From Sphingopyxis jiangsuensis (lineage in GTDB: Bacteria > Pseudomonadota > Alphaproteobacteria > Sphingomonadales > Sphingomonadaceae), in the NCBI RefSeq assembly GCF_016734905.1, contig NZ_JAERPO010000001.1:682001-746000 (forward strand): a DNA stretch of 64,000 nt. Reading direction: 5' to 3'. The notes under the pieces were generated by a model. It was not told the origin of the DNA. It saw only the letters and a program-made list of their open reading frames with translations, and did not search any database. Position 1 is the stretch's first letter; each line of letters begins with the position of its first letter. The translations under genes were made by a program, and so were the position numbers. Below are positions 1 through 7,583 of this stretch, in pieces.

Positions 1-586
1 GCGCTTCGAGGTCGGGACGCCACGGCGCGCCATCGGGGCTGCGCGCCAGCAATTCGCTCCACACCGCCTCGGCGCCTTTGAGGTCGCCGCTCTGCGCCAG
101 CGCCAGCCCCGCGAAAAAGGGTGGCGCCGGATGGTTCGGATCGCGCTTTGCTGCCTCGTCGAACGCCAGCGCCGACGCGGGCGACATCACCCCGCCGCCA
201 TGCGCGACGAGCGCATTGCCGAGCCCGACCCAAAGGTCGACATTGTCGGGGTGCTGCTCCAGCCCCTTTTGCAGCGTCTGCGCCGCGAGCGCAGTCTTGC
301 CCGTGCGCGCGAAGCCATCGGACATGCCGAGCCATTGCGCCGCCGGACCGAAGCGGTCGGCCATCCCCTGCCGCTGGTCCTTGATCGCCTCGCCAAAGCC
401 CTCGGGCTCGTCGAATCCCGCCACCGGCTTTCCGGGTAACGAGGGATTCCCCTGCAAGGCATAGCCGGCAAGGCCCAGCATCACCGCCGCTGCGGCGAGT
501 GGACGCGTCGTTGCGGGCAACCGGCCGGGCCAGACGAAAGCGCCGATGGTCAGCGCCGCGGCGAGAAGGACCCAGAGCCAGGTCAT
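1..586 (-). CDS. ccmI: Cytochrome c biogenesis protein CcmI/CycH, partial (3' end outside window)
   Basis: The first 195 codons are visible. Two hydrophobic stretches lie near the N-terminus (residues 3-20 and about 29-45), followed by TPR-like helices with phrases such as KTALAAQTLQKGLEQHPDNV and DEAAKRDPNHPAPPFFAGLA. CcmI is known as the apocytochrome c chaperone of the haem-ligation complex with CcmF and CcmH. The ATG overlaps the ccmH stop by 4 bases (ATGA at 586-583), so the gene is translationally coupled as the last member of the ccm operon. Family assignment rests on the TPR pattern and the operon position. The C-terminus is not in the window. Confidence 0.85.
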   Translation of the reverse strand, partial: MTWLWVLLAAALTIGAFVWPGRLPATTRPLAAAAVMLGLAGYALQGNPSLPGKPVAGFDEPEGFGEAIKDQRQGMADRFGPAAQWLGMSDGFARTGKTALAAQTLQKGLEQHPDNVDLWVGLGNALVAHGGGVMSPASALAFDEAAKRDPNHPAPPFFAGLALAQSGDLKGAEAVWSELLARSPDGAPWRPDLEA

Positions 587-1017
587 GTCGCCCCGCCCTC
601 TTCCTCGTCCTTGGCGCCGCGCAGCCGCCCAAAAGCAAGCCAGCCTCCGATTGCAAGGAAGGCAAGTGGTCCGAGCCACAACAACGCGGTCGCGCCATCG
701 AACGGCGGGTCATAACTCACCCAATTGCCATAGCGCGCGACGAGCCATTCGCGGATTGCGTCGGGGCTTTCGCCAGCGGCAAGCTTGCTCCGCACCTCGT
801 GCCGCATGTCACCCGCGAGCGGCGCGTCGCTGTCGGCGATCGACTGACCCTGACAGACCAGGCAGCGCAGCGTTTCCATCAGCGCCTTCGCCTGCGCTTC
901 CTTCGCAGGGTCCTGAAGCTGCTGATAGGCATAGGGCGCCGACGGCAGCCGGTCTTGCGCTGCCGCGGGTGCCGCCGCCGCGCAGAGGAGCAGCGCAAGG
1001 GCTAGCCGCAACCTCAT
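583..1017 (-). CDS. ccmH: Cytochrome c-type biogenesis protein CcmH
   Basis: This 144-residue protein has an N-terminal signal peptide (LALALLLCAAAAPAAAQ), the hallmark LRCLVCQ redox motif with Cys52 and Cys55, and one C-terminal membrane anchor around LLWLGPLAFLAIGGWLAF. CcmH is a periplasmic, membrane-anchored thioredoxin-like protein that keeps apocytochrome CXXCH cysteines reduced for haem attachment by CcmF. The length matches the short CcmH of alphaproteobacteria; the E. coli protein is a CcmH-CcmI fusion, whereas here CcmI is separate. It overlaps ccmI by 4 bases at its 3' end and ccmG by 4 bases at its 5' end. Confidence 0.95.
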   Translation of the reverse strand: MRLRLALALLLCAAAAPAAAQDRLPSAPYAYQQLQDPAKEAQAKALMETLRCLVCQGQSIADSDAPLAGDMRHEVRSKLAAGESPDAIREWLVARYGNWVSYDPPFDGATALLWLGPLAFLAIGGWLAFGRLRGAKDEEEGGAT

Positions 1018-1544
1018 TCCATCGCCTCCAGCTTGGCGACAATCTCCGGCACCTGATCGGCGAGGATCACGCCCTGGATCTGCTCGCGAATGATACCCTT
1101 GCCATCGACGAGAAAGGTTTCGGGAACGCCCGACGATCCGAGCGCGATCTGGACGCTGCTTTGCATATCCGAGCCGATACGGTCGAAGGGGTTGCCATAT
1201 TCGCGCAGGAATTGAGCGACATCCTCGGGCCGGTCGCGGATCGCGATGCCGTCAATCGGGACGCCCGCCTGTTTCAGCGCTTCGAGCTGCGGCGCCTCGG
1301 CGCGGCACGGGATGCACCAGCTTGCAAAGACATTGACGAGGCGCGGCCGCCCGTCGGCGAGGTCGCTGCTTTTCAGCCCCTCGACGCCTTCGGTCGCGGG
1401 CGGCAGGTCGAACAGCGGCATCGGCTTGTCGATCCATTGCGACTGGATCAGCGTTTCGGCAGGAACCGTCAGCCGATATATGAAGGCGCCGAACAGCAGC
1501 CCCATGATCGCCAGCGGCACGAAAAGGACCCAGCGGTTCTTCAT
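1014..1544 (-). CDS. ccmG: Thiol:disulfide interchange protein CcmG/DsbE
   Basis: This is a 176-residue membrane-anchored thioredoxin. An N-terminal hydrophobic helix (VLFVPLAIMGLLFGAFIY) is followed by a thioredoxin fold with the active-site motif WCIPC (Cys77 and Cys80) and a later GVPETFLVD strand containing the family's cis-proline. CcmG passes reductant from CcdA/DsbD to CcmH or apocytochrome c in the periplasm. The ATG at 1544 was chosen because it overlaps the ccmF stop by 4 bases (ATGA); the frame stays open upstream, but that stretch is Arg-rich and antisense-like. Confidence 0.95.
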   Translation of the reverse strand: MKNRWVLFVPLAIMGLLFGAFIYRLTVPAETLIQSQWIDKPMPLFDLPPATEGVEGLKSSDLADGRPRLVNVFASWCIPCRAEAPQLEALKQAGVPIDGIAIRDRPEDVAQFLREYGNPFDRIGSDMQSSVQIALGSSGVPETFLVDGKGIIREQIQGVILADQVPEIVAKLEAME

Positions 1545-3511
1545 GGCGCGAAACGCTCCTCTGCCTTGCGCGCGCGCCGGACGCGCCAGATCGCCAGCAA
1601 TTGTGCGCGCCCGATCAGCGCGAGCGCGGCACCGAGCGCGATCAGCCCGCCGCCGAGCCATATCCACCATACGAGCGGCTTCCACCACAGCCGCAGCTGA
1701 TAGCGGTCGGGCGTACCGTTCGTCCCCGGAACCGGCTGGCCGAGAACCGCATAAAGCTGACCGCCCGGCCGCGTCAGCAGCGCGGCTTCATTGGTTTCGG
1801 TCGGCGCAGTGCCCATCAGCCCCGGGAACATCCGCGATTCGGGCTTGAGCACGAACGACGCGCCGCCCGGCGTCGTCGCGGTCAGCGACCCTTCGAGCGC
1901 TGTGTAATTGGGCCCCGCGACCGGCCTCACCCCGTCGAAGCGCACGGCAAAATCGGCGACGCGCACCGTTTCGCCCGGCGCCGCGGCGACCAGTCGTTCC
2001 TTGATGAACGCGCTCTCGGCCGCCATCCCGGCAAGCGCCACCGCCACGCCAAAGTGGGCAAGGACCATCCCCCACGTCGGCAGCGGGGTACGGCGCAGAT
2101 TGCGGTTCCACAGCGGCGCCAAGCTCGCGACCGCCACGACGCCCGCAACGGACATCCCCAGCAGCGGCAGGATGCCGATCTTGCCGCCAAACAGAACGAG
2201 TGCGAACAGCACCGCCGCACCCGCGAAGATCGCGGGCGGCAGGCGCGACCAGAGCTTCCGGCCGTCATCCTTGCGCCACGCGAGCAACGGCCCGGCGACC
2301 ATGACAAGGCAAAGGATCAGCGCAAGCGGCCCCGCGACGCGGTTGTAATAAGGCGGCCCGACCGAAATCTTCTCCCCCATCGCCTCGGCAACGATCGGAT
2401 AGAGCGTGCCGAGCAGCACAAGCGCGAGGATCGTCGTCAGCAGCAGGTTGTTGATGACAAGCGAGCCTTCGCGGCTGACCAGCGCGAACTTCTTCCCCTC
2501 GGCCACCGTTCCCGCGCGGATCGCAAACAGGGTCAGCGCGCCGCCGATGTAAAGCGCCATCAGCACGAGCAGGAAAGTCCCGCGCTCGGGATCGACCGCA
2601 AAGCTGTGGACGCTGGTCAACAGGCCCGACCGCACGATGAAGGTCCCGACCATCGACATCGAAAAGCCGATCACCGCGAGCATCACCGTCCAGGCGCGCA
2701 GCGCGTTGCGCGTCGCCGTCACCGCGACCGAATGGAGCAAGGCGGCGCCCGCGAGCCACGGGATCAGCGAGACATTCTCGACCGGGTCCCAGAACCACCA
2801 GCCGCCCCAGCCGAGCTCATAATAGGCCCAATAGCTGCCCGCGGTGATACCGAGCGTCAGGAATATCCAGCTCCCCAGCACCCACGGCCGCATCGCGCGC
2901 GCAAAGGCGGGGCCGATCTCGCGCGTCACCAGCGCGCCGACCGCAAAGCTGAACGCAACCGACAGGCCGACATAGCCGACGTAGAGCGTCGGCGGGTGGA
3001 AGGCGAGCCCGATGTCCTGGAGCAGCGGGTTGAGCCCTTGCCCGTCGGGCGGCGCGACCGGCAACCGGTTGAACGGGTTCGACGAGAAGAGCAGGAAGGC
3101 GAAAAACCCCAGGCTGAGCGCCGCCTGCGCGGTGAGCGTGGCGATCAGCGTATCCTCGCGCAGCCGCTTCTCGAACAACGCGACGAGCGCGCCCGACAGG
3201 CCGAGGATCGTCAGCCACAACAGCATCGACCCTTCGTGATTGCCCCATGCGCCGGCGACCTTGAAGATCATCGGCTTCAGGCTGTTGCTGTTGCGCGCGA
3301 CAAGCTCGACCGACATGTCGGAGCGCACGAACAATGCTATCAACAACGCAAATGCAACCGCGGTGAGCACGCCCTGCGCCACGCTCGCCGGGCGCACCAG
3401 CGACGCAAGGTCTTTCGGCCCCGCGCGCAGGAACAGCGCGCCCGCGATCAGCGACAGGCAGGCAAGCGCCGCAGCGATCCACAAGAGGGCGAGGCCGAGT
3501 TCGGCAATCAT
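1541..3511 (-). CDS. ccmF: Haem lyase subunit CcmF
   Basis: This large polytopic membrane protein of 656 residues has many hydrophobic segments and the diagnostic WWD signature GGWWFWDPVEN in its middle third. That motif binds haem in the CcmC/CcmF superfamily, which receives haem from holo-CcmE and attaches it to apocytochrome c together with CcmH and CcmI. Length matches the family. It is coupled to ccmG by an ATGA overlap. Upstream, an intergenic gap with a palindromic repeat separates it from ccmE, the only sizeable break in this operon. Confidence 0.96.
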   Translation of the reverse strand: MIAELGLALLWIAAALACLSLIAGALFLRAGPKDLASLVRPASVAQGVLTAVAFALLIALFVRSDMSVELVARNSNSLKPMIFKVAGAWGNHEGSMLLWLTILGLSGALVALFEKRLREDTLIATLTAQAALSLGFFAFLLFSSNPFNRLPVAPPDGQGLNPLLQDIGLAFHPPTLYVGYVGLSVAFSFAVGALVTREIGPAFARAMRPWVLGSWIFLTLGITAGSYWAYYELGWGGWWFWDPVENVSLIPWLAGAALLHSVAVTATRNALRAWTVMLAVIGFSMSMVGTFIVRSGLLTSVHSFAVDPERGTFLLVLMALYIGGALTLFAIRAGTVAEGKKFALVSREGSLVINNLLLTTILALVLLGTLYPIVAEAMGEKISVGPPYYNRVAGPLALILCLVMVAGPLLAWRKDDGRKLWSRLPPAIFAGAAVLFALVLFGGKIGILPLLGMSVAGVVAVASLAPLWNRNLRRTPLPTWGMVLAHFGVAVALAGMAAESAFIKERLVAAAPGETVRVADFAVRFDGVRPVAGPNYTALEGSLTATTPGGASFVLKPESRMFPGLMGTAPTETNEAALLTRPGGQLYAVLGQPVPGTNGTPDRYQLRLWWKPLVWWIWLGGGLIALGAALALIGRAQLLAIWRVRRARKAEERFAP

Positions 3512-3536
3512 TCCGCTACGTCCTCAAACCGGTCGC

Positions 3537-3627
3537 GTCATTGCGAGGAGCGAAGCGACGAAGCAATCTCCTGCCAACGCTAGTCAAAACCGCATGCGGG
3601 AGATTGCTTCGCTCCGCTCGCAATGAC
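3537..3627. repeat. Palindromic intergenic repeat, family A copy 1
   Basis: The left arm 3537-3571 and right arm 3599-3627 are near-perfect inverted repeats; the outer parts read GTCATTGCGAGG and CGCTCGCAATGAC and the inner parts AAGCAATCTCC and GGAGATTGCTT. A 27-base spacer separates the arms. A second copy is at 20673-20764. It lies between ccmE and ccmF, inside the ccm operon, so a stable hairpin is expected in the transcript. Confidence 0.9.
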
Positions 3628-3643
3628 GGAAATATACGCGGCG

Positions 3644-4084
3644 TCATGTTTTCGGCGCCATTTTCGCTACACCCTTCGGCATGTCGCCCATCTGCGGCGG
3701 CATATAACGCTCGTCATGCTTCGCCAGGATCCGGTCGGCGACAAAAGTCCCGTCGGCGCGCATCCGGCCGTCGGCGACCATGCCCGATTCCTCGGCGAAC
3801 AGGTCGGGGACGATGCCGGTGAACTCGACCGGCACCGATGCCTTGCCGTCGGTCGCGACGAAGCGGATCGTCACGCCGTCGCCCAGCCGCTCGATGCTGC
3901 CCTGCGCCACCATCCCGCCGAGCCGCATCGCCTCGCCCGTCGCTGCCTTGCCCGCGGCGATTTCGGCGGGGGTGCGGAAATAGGCGGCCTCGTCGCGAAG
4001 CGCACTCGCGCCGAGCACGCCCGCGCCGGCAATGCCCGCCACCGCGAGCAGCGCGAGGATCAGCCGCTGATGCTTTGCCTTCAC
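3644..4084 (-). CDS. ccmE: Haem chaperone CcmE
   Basis: This is a 146-residue single-pass periplasmic protein: one N-terminal hydrophobic helix (LILALLAVAGIAGAGVLG), an OB-fold-like beta domain, and the covalent haem-binding motif HDERY with His123 and Tyr127 (HxxxY). CcmE accepts haem from the CcmABCD transporter complex and delivers it to CcmF. A GTG start at 4084 was chosen: it overlaps the ccmD stop by 4 bases, and the protein then begins with the typical basic KAKHQR stretch before the membrane helix. Confidence 0.94.
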   Translation of the reverse strand: MKAKHQRLILALLAVAGIAGAGVLGASALRDEAAYFRTPAEIAAGKAATGEAMRLGGMVAQGSIERLGDGVTIRFVATDGKASVPVEFTGIVPDLFAEESGMVADGRMRADGTFVADRILAKHDERYMPPQMGDMPKGVAKMAPKT

Positions 4085-4236
4085 CGCCGGTCCTTTCGCA
4101 GCGCATCGCTGCGCCGTTCGGCCTTGACCATCGCGCGCCAGCTCGCCCAGAGCACCGCGGCGGTGAGCAGCGCGGTCAGGCCATAGGCCGCGGCGACATA
4201 GGCCCATTGCGCGCTTCCATCGATCACGCCCGTCAC
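4081..4236 (-). CDS. ccmD: Haem exporter protein CcmD (small membrane subunit)
   Basis: This short reading frame of 51 codons starts with GTG one base after the ccmC stop and ends by overlapping the ccmE start by 4 bases. The product has the CcmD layout: a short N-terminus, one hydrophobic helix (AYVAAAYGLTALLTAAVLWA) and a basic C-terminal tail (RRSDALRKDRR). CcmD is needed for release of holo-CcmE from the CcmABC complex. Sequence conservation in this family is weak, so the call relies on size, topology and exact position between ccmC and ccmE. Confidence 0.88.
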   Translation of the reverse strand: MTGVIDGSAQWAYVAAAYGLTALLTAAVLWASWRAMVKAERRSDALRKDRR

Positions 4237-4237
4237 C

Positions 4238-4972
4238 TCAGCCCTCCTCGTCGTCCGCCAGTCGCCGCAGCCGCGCCGTTACGCGGTTTTCGGCGATGAT
4301 ACGCCGCATCCGCATCAGCACGATGGCGCCGAAAAGCAACGAAAATCCGGTGAGCGTCAGCCCAAGCGGCCACAGTAACGCGCCGTCGATGCTCGACCCG
4401 CGCAGGGTGATGCTGGGCCCCTGATGCAGACTGTTCCACCACACGACGCTGCGGTTGATGATAGGAATGTTGATCGCGCCGACGAGCGCATAAACCGCCG
4501 CACCGCGCGACAGCGCTCCACCGGCGCGCGCGCCCTCGTCGCCGCGCGTCAGCGCGATAAAGCCGGCATAAAGAAAGAACAGCACGAGCATCGAGGTCAT
4601 GCGCCCGTCCCATTCCCACCAGGTGCCCCAAGTGGGTTTGCCCCAGATCGACCCGGTGGCGAGGCAGAGCGCGGTGAACAGCATCCCCGGCACCGCAATC
4701 GCGCGCGCCGCAATCCCTGCAAGCGGATGGCGCCACACCAGTTGCACCAGACCCGCAACCGCGAGGCTCGTCCAGCCGCCCATGCCCAACCATGCCGAGG
4801 GAACGTGAACATACAGGATGCGCGCGGTTTCACCCTGCTTGTAGTCGCCCGGAACAAGCGCAAGTCCGGCCCATGCGCCGACCATCAACAGCAACAGTCC
4901 CCCGCCGAGCAGCCAGGGCGTCAGCGGGCGCGCAATCGCAAGGAAACGGGTAGGATTCGCATAGGCGTGCAT
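4238..4972 (-). CDS. ccmC: Haem exporter protein CcmC
   Basis: This 244-residue protein has six predicted membrane segments and the tryptophan-rich motif WGTWWEWDGRMTSML, the WWD haem-handling domain shared with CcmF. CcmC presents haem to CcmE at the outer face of the inner membrane. It is the first recognisable ccm gene here; ccmA and ccmB, the ATPase and permease partners, are not adjacent, since ybaN lies just upstream. They may be elsewhere in the genome or downstream of ccmI outside the window. Confidence 0.95.
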   Translation of the reverse strand: MHAYANPTRFLAIARPLTPWLLGGGLLLLMVGAWAGLALVPGDYKQGETARILYVHVPSAWLGMGGWTSLAVAGLVQLVWRHPLAGIAARAIAVPGMLFTALCLATGSIWGKPTWGTWWEWDGRMTSMLVLFFLYAGFIALTRGDEGARAGGALSRGAAVYALVGAINIPIINRSVVWWNSLHQGPSITLRGSSIDGALLWPLGLTLTGFSLLFGAIVLMRMRRIIAENRVTARLRRLADDEEG

Positions 4973-5014
4973 CGCGCGCGCAGCCTTAGGCGAGGGGGAG
5001 GCGACGGTCCAGCC

Positions 5015-5374
5015 TTACGTCGCACCTTCGGGGCGCGTCCAAATCCAGCTTCCGCCCACCGCCGCCGCGATGATTGGCGCCATCATCCACGGCCACGGCG
5101 CCAGAACGAGCGCGAGCAGGATGCTCGCCGCGAAAGCGACCGTCGCCGCGACCTTCCCCTTGCGGCTGACCGCGCCATGGTCGCGCCATGCGACGATATG
5201 GGGGCCGAACACCGGATGCGCGAGGAGCCAGGCCTCGAGCCGCGGCGACGAGCGCGCAAAGCAGAAAGCCGCAAGAATCACGAACGGCACGGTTGGCAGC
5301 AGCGGCAACACGGCGCCGATTGCGCCCAGCCCCAGCGAGGCCCAACCTGCGACGAGATAGAAATGCCGTTTCAT
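5015..5374 (-). CDS. DUF454 (YbaN-like) inner membrane protein
   Basis: This small membrane protein of about 119 residues begins with a hydrophobic hairpin (LVAGWASLGLGAIGAVLPLL) followed by the DUF454 signature LPTVPFVILAAFCFARSSPR and a family-like region LLAHPVFGPHIVAWRDHGAVS. Two further hydrophobic stretches lie in the C-terminal third. The function of YbaN-type proteins is unknown. A GTG two codons upstream (5380) is an alternative start; neither has a clear ribosome binding site. It is on the same strand as ccmC but about 40 bases apart. Confidence 0.85.
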   Translation of the reverse strand: MKRHFYLVAGWASLGLGAIGAVLPLLPTVPFVILAAFCFARSSPRLEAWLLAHPVFGPHIVAWRDHGAVSRKGKVAATVAFAASILLALVLAPWPWMMAPIIAAAVGGSWIWTRPEGAT

Positions 5375-5444
5375 CGGCACCGAGGCTTAGCGGAAATCGC
5401 CGACAACAAAACCCCTCCCCTTTGGTGGGAACGGGGCCCGTATT

Positions 5445-6494
5445 TTACCCGCGCCCGATCAGTTTTTGCGCCATGCGGTCGGCGACGACCGACGCCGGGG
5501 TGCTGCTCGCGCGGCTTTCGGCCCAGATTTCGGCGAGGCGTCCAGGGATTTTCGCGATCCTGCTTTCCACCTCTTCGCGACTTCCCTGCCCCAGATACTC
5601 GAGCGCGACGTTGATGATGCCGCCCGCGTTAATGACATAGTCGGGGGCGTAAACGATGCCGCGATCATGGATGCGCTGACCGTCGCCGGCCGTTGCGAGC
5701 TGATTGTTCGCGCCGCCTGCGACGATCGGCACGCGCAGCTTTTCGATGCTCCGTTCGGACAGGATGGCGCCGAGTGCATTGGGGCTCAGCACGTCGGCCT
5801 CGATCTCCATGATCGCCGCCGAATCGGCAAGCTCGGCGCCCAGTTCCTCGGCGAGCGCCTTCGCGCGCGCGAGATTGACGTCGGCGAGGGTCAACTTGGC
5901 GCCGTCGGCCGCGAGCCGCCGTGCAACGCCGCCGCCAACGCTTCCTACGCCCTGGATCGCGATGCGCACGCCCTTCGCGCTTTCGGTGCCGAGCCCTTCC
6001 TTGATCGCTGCCTTGATACCCAGATAGACGCCGAGCGCGGTCAGCGGACCGGGGTCCCCGCCCGCTTCACCGCTCGCCACGGGCAGCCCGCTGACATGCC
6101 TGGTGTGCTGCGAGATCGCGACCATGTCGGCGTCGGACATGCCGACGTCCTCGGCCGTCACATAGGCGCCGCCGAGCGATTCGACCGCGCGCCCGAATGC
6201 CGCGAGTTGTTCGGGGGTCTTTGCCGCGCCTTCGTCGGCCAGGATCACGCCCTTGCCGCCGCCCATGGGCAGCCCCGCCATTGCGTTCTTGTAGCTCATG
6301 CCGCGCGACAGGCGCAGCGCGTCGGTGATCGCCGCGGCACGCTGGGGGTAATGCCAATAGCGAACGCCGCCCGCGCCGGGGCCGAGGTGGGTCGAATGGA
6401 CTGCAATGACCGCCGTCAGCCCGCTCGCGCGATCGCGGAACATGTGGACATGCTCGTGATCGTCGAAATCGGCGAAATCCCAGACTGCGGACAT
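5445..6494 (-). CDS. Leucine dehydrogenase-like Glu/Leu/Phe/Val dehydrogenase
   Basis: This 349-residue protein is of the amino-acid dehydrogenase family. The N-terminal domain has the GPGAGGVRYW substrate-binding stretch, SYKNAMAGLPMGGGKG with catalytic Lys81 and an upstream lysine at 69. The C-terminal Rossmann domain has GVGSVGGGVARRL for NAD binding and NNQL before the C-terminus. Such enzymes oxidatively deaminate branched-chain amino acids to 2-oxoacids. The length fits leucine dehydrogenases (about 350-365) better than glutamate dehydrogenases; substrate choice between Leu, Val and Phe cannot be fixed from sequence alone. The tRNA-His gene lies just upstream on the same strand. Confidence 0.9.
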   Translation of the reverse strand: MSAVWDFADFDDHEHVHMFRDRASGLTAVIAVHSTHLGPGAGGVRYWHYPQRAAAITDALRLSRGMSYKNAMAGLPMGGGKGVILADEGAAKTPEQLAAFGRAVESLGGAYVTAEDVGMSDADMVAISQHTRHVSGLPVASGEAGGDPGPLTALGVYLGIKAAIKEGLGTESAKGVRIAIQGVGSVGGGVARRLAADGAKLTLADVNLARAKALAEELGAELADSAAIMEIEADVLSPNALGAILSERSIEKLRVPIVAGGANNQLATAGDGQRIHDRGIVYAPDYVINAGGIINVALEYLGQGSREEVESRIAKIPGRLAEIWAESRASSTPASVVADRMAQKLIGRG

Positions 6495-6592
6495 GACAAA
6501 CCCTCACGAATAAAAATTACATGAAGGCGTAATAATGAAATAGCGGCAACGAGTCACGCCAAAAGCAGGGGATGCTCGGATGCTGCTGTAAA

Positions 6593-6670
6593 TGGGGCGA
6601 TCAACGGGGCTCGAACCCGCGACCTCCGGTACCACAAACCGGCGCTCTAACCAACTGAGCTATGATCGCC
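6593..6670 (-). tRNA. tRNA-His (anticodon GUG), with encoded G-1:C73 and CCA
   Basis: The minus strand folds as a cloverleaf: acceptor GGCGATCA pairs with TGATCGCC, the D-arm begins TAGCTCAGTTGG, the anticodon stem is CCGGT/ACCGG around loop TTGTGGT, giving anticodon GTG, and the T-loop is TTCGAGC. Counting back from T8 shows an eighth acceptor base, a genomic G-1 opposite C73, followed by an encoded CCA at 6595-6593. This is the canonical bacterial histidine identity, not the G-1-less form of some other alphaproteobacteria. Confidence 0.97.
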
Positions 6671-6771
6671 ACACGCCGGGCGAAACCGCCTACGACAGCG
6701 CGCGGCGATAGGCGCGCACCCCCGCTTCGTCAAGCATTGTTCGCATGGACATGAACGCATAAAAGCGCGCC

Positions 6772-7452
6772 ATGGCTGGCAACGAACATGTCGACATGGC
6801 GACCTCGGGCGCCGATCGTACCGCCACGCGGCTAGCGGCGTTGCCGGGCATCCGCCGCACGCCCTCACCCAAGCTCGAACAGTTCGTGCTGCCGCGCTTT
6901 CTGGACCACGCGACTTGCGACGCGCTCATCGACCGGATCAATGCCGCGGCGCGCCCATCGACGATCGCCGACCCCAACGGCGACGAATATTTTCGCACCA
7001 GCTCGACCTGCGATCTCGACCATCGCGACGCGCTGGTGGCCGAAATCAACGCGCGGCTGCACGACCTCACGGGCATCCCGCTGCCCTATGGCGAGCCGCT
7101 GCAGGGCCAGCGCTATGAAGTCGGCGAGGAGTTCAAGGCGCATACCGACTATTTCGACCCGCACGGCGCCGACTGGGAAACCTATTGCACGATCCCCGGC
7201 CAACGAAGCTGGACGCTGATGATCTATCTCAACGAGCCACCTGCGGGCGGCGCGACGCGCTTCCTTGCGACGGGGAAGATCCACCAGCCCGAAACCGGCA
7301 AGCTGCTCGCATGGAACAATGTCGGGCGCGACGGCACGATCAATCCCGATACGCTCCACCACGGCATGAAAGTCCGCAAGGGACGCAAATATATCGTCAC
7401 GAAATGGTTTCGCGAACGCCCTTGGCCCTGGGCCGAGGGGGAGTTGGGTTAG
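6772..7452 (+). CDS. Prolyl 4-hydroxylase-like 2OG-Fe(II) oxygenase
   Basis: This 226-residue protein has the C-terminal double-stranded beta-helix of prolyl 4-hydroxylases. The iron ligands His124 and Asp126 are in FKAHTDYFDP. The third histidine lies in TLHHGMKV, and the 2-oxoglutarate-binding basic residue in the following KGRKYIVTKWF. The stretch GQRSWTLMIYLNEPPAGGATRF is the typical core strand pair. Bacterial members hydroxylate prolines in protein targets such as EF-Tu in Pseudomonas; the target here is unknown. It is transcribed alone, away from tRNA-His and convergent with the SIMPL gene. Confidence 0.88.
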   Translation: MAGNEHVDMATSGADRTATRLAALPGIRRTPSPKLEQFVLPRFLDHATCDALIDRINAAARPSTIADPNGDEYFRTSSTCDLDHRDALVAEINARLHDLTGIPLPYGEPLQGQRYEVGEEFKAHTDYFDPHGADWETYCTIPGQRSWTLMIYLNEPPAGGATRFLATGKIHQPETGKLLAWNNVGRDGTINPDTLHHGMKVRKGRKYIVTKWFRERPWPWAEGELG

Positions 7453-7465
7453 CCTGTCTCAAAAC

Positions 7466-7547
7466 CCGTTCGTGTCGAGCGAAGTCGAGACACCCCGAAG
7501 GCGAGCGCCAAGCCGATGAGCATCCCGACTTCGCTCGATGCGAACGG
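7466..7547. repeat. Palindromic intergenic repeat, family C copy 1
   Basis: The left arm starting at 7466 (CCGTTCGTGTCGAGCGAAGTC) and the right arm 7527-7547, whose complement is CCGTTCGCATCGAGCGAAGTC, differ at only two positions and flank a spacer. The element lies between two convergent genes. A second copy with the same arms is at 40156-40234. Confidence 0.88.
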
Positions 7548-7583
7548 AAATTTTGGGGGGCAGTTCGGACCGCCCCCTCAAAA

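Noticed and set aside
1601..3583. Long open frame on the plus strand opposite ccmF
   Set aside because: Its product is Arg/Gln/Glu-rich with no recognisable domain and lies wholly antisense to the clear ccmF gene; such frames are expected in GC-rich DNA with strong codon bias.
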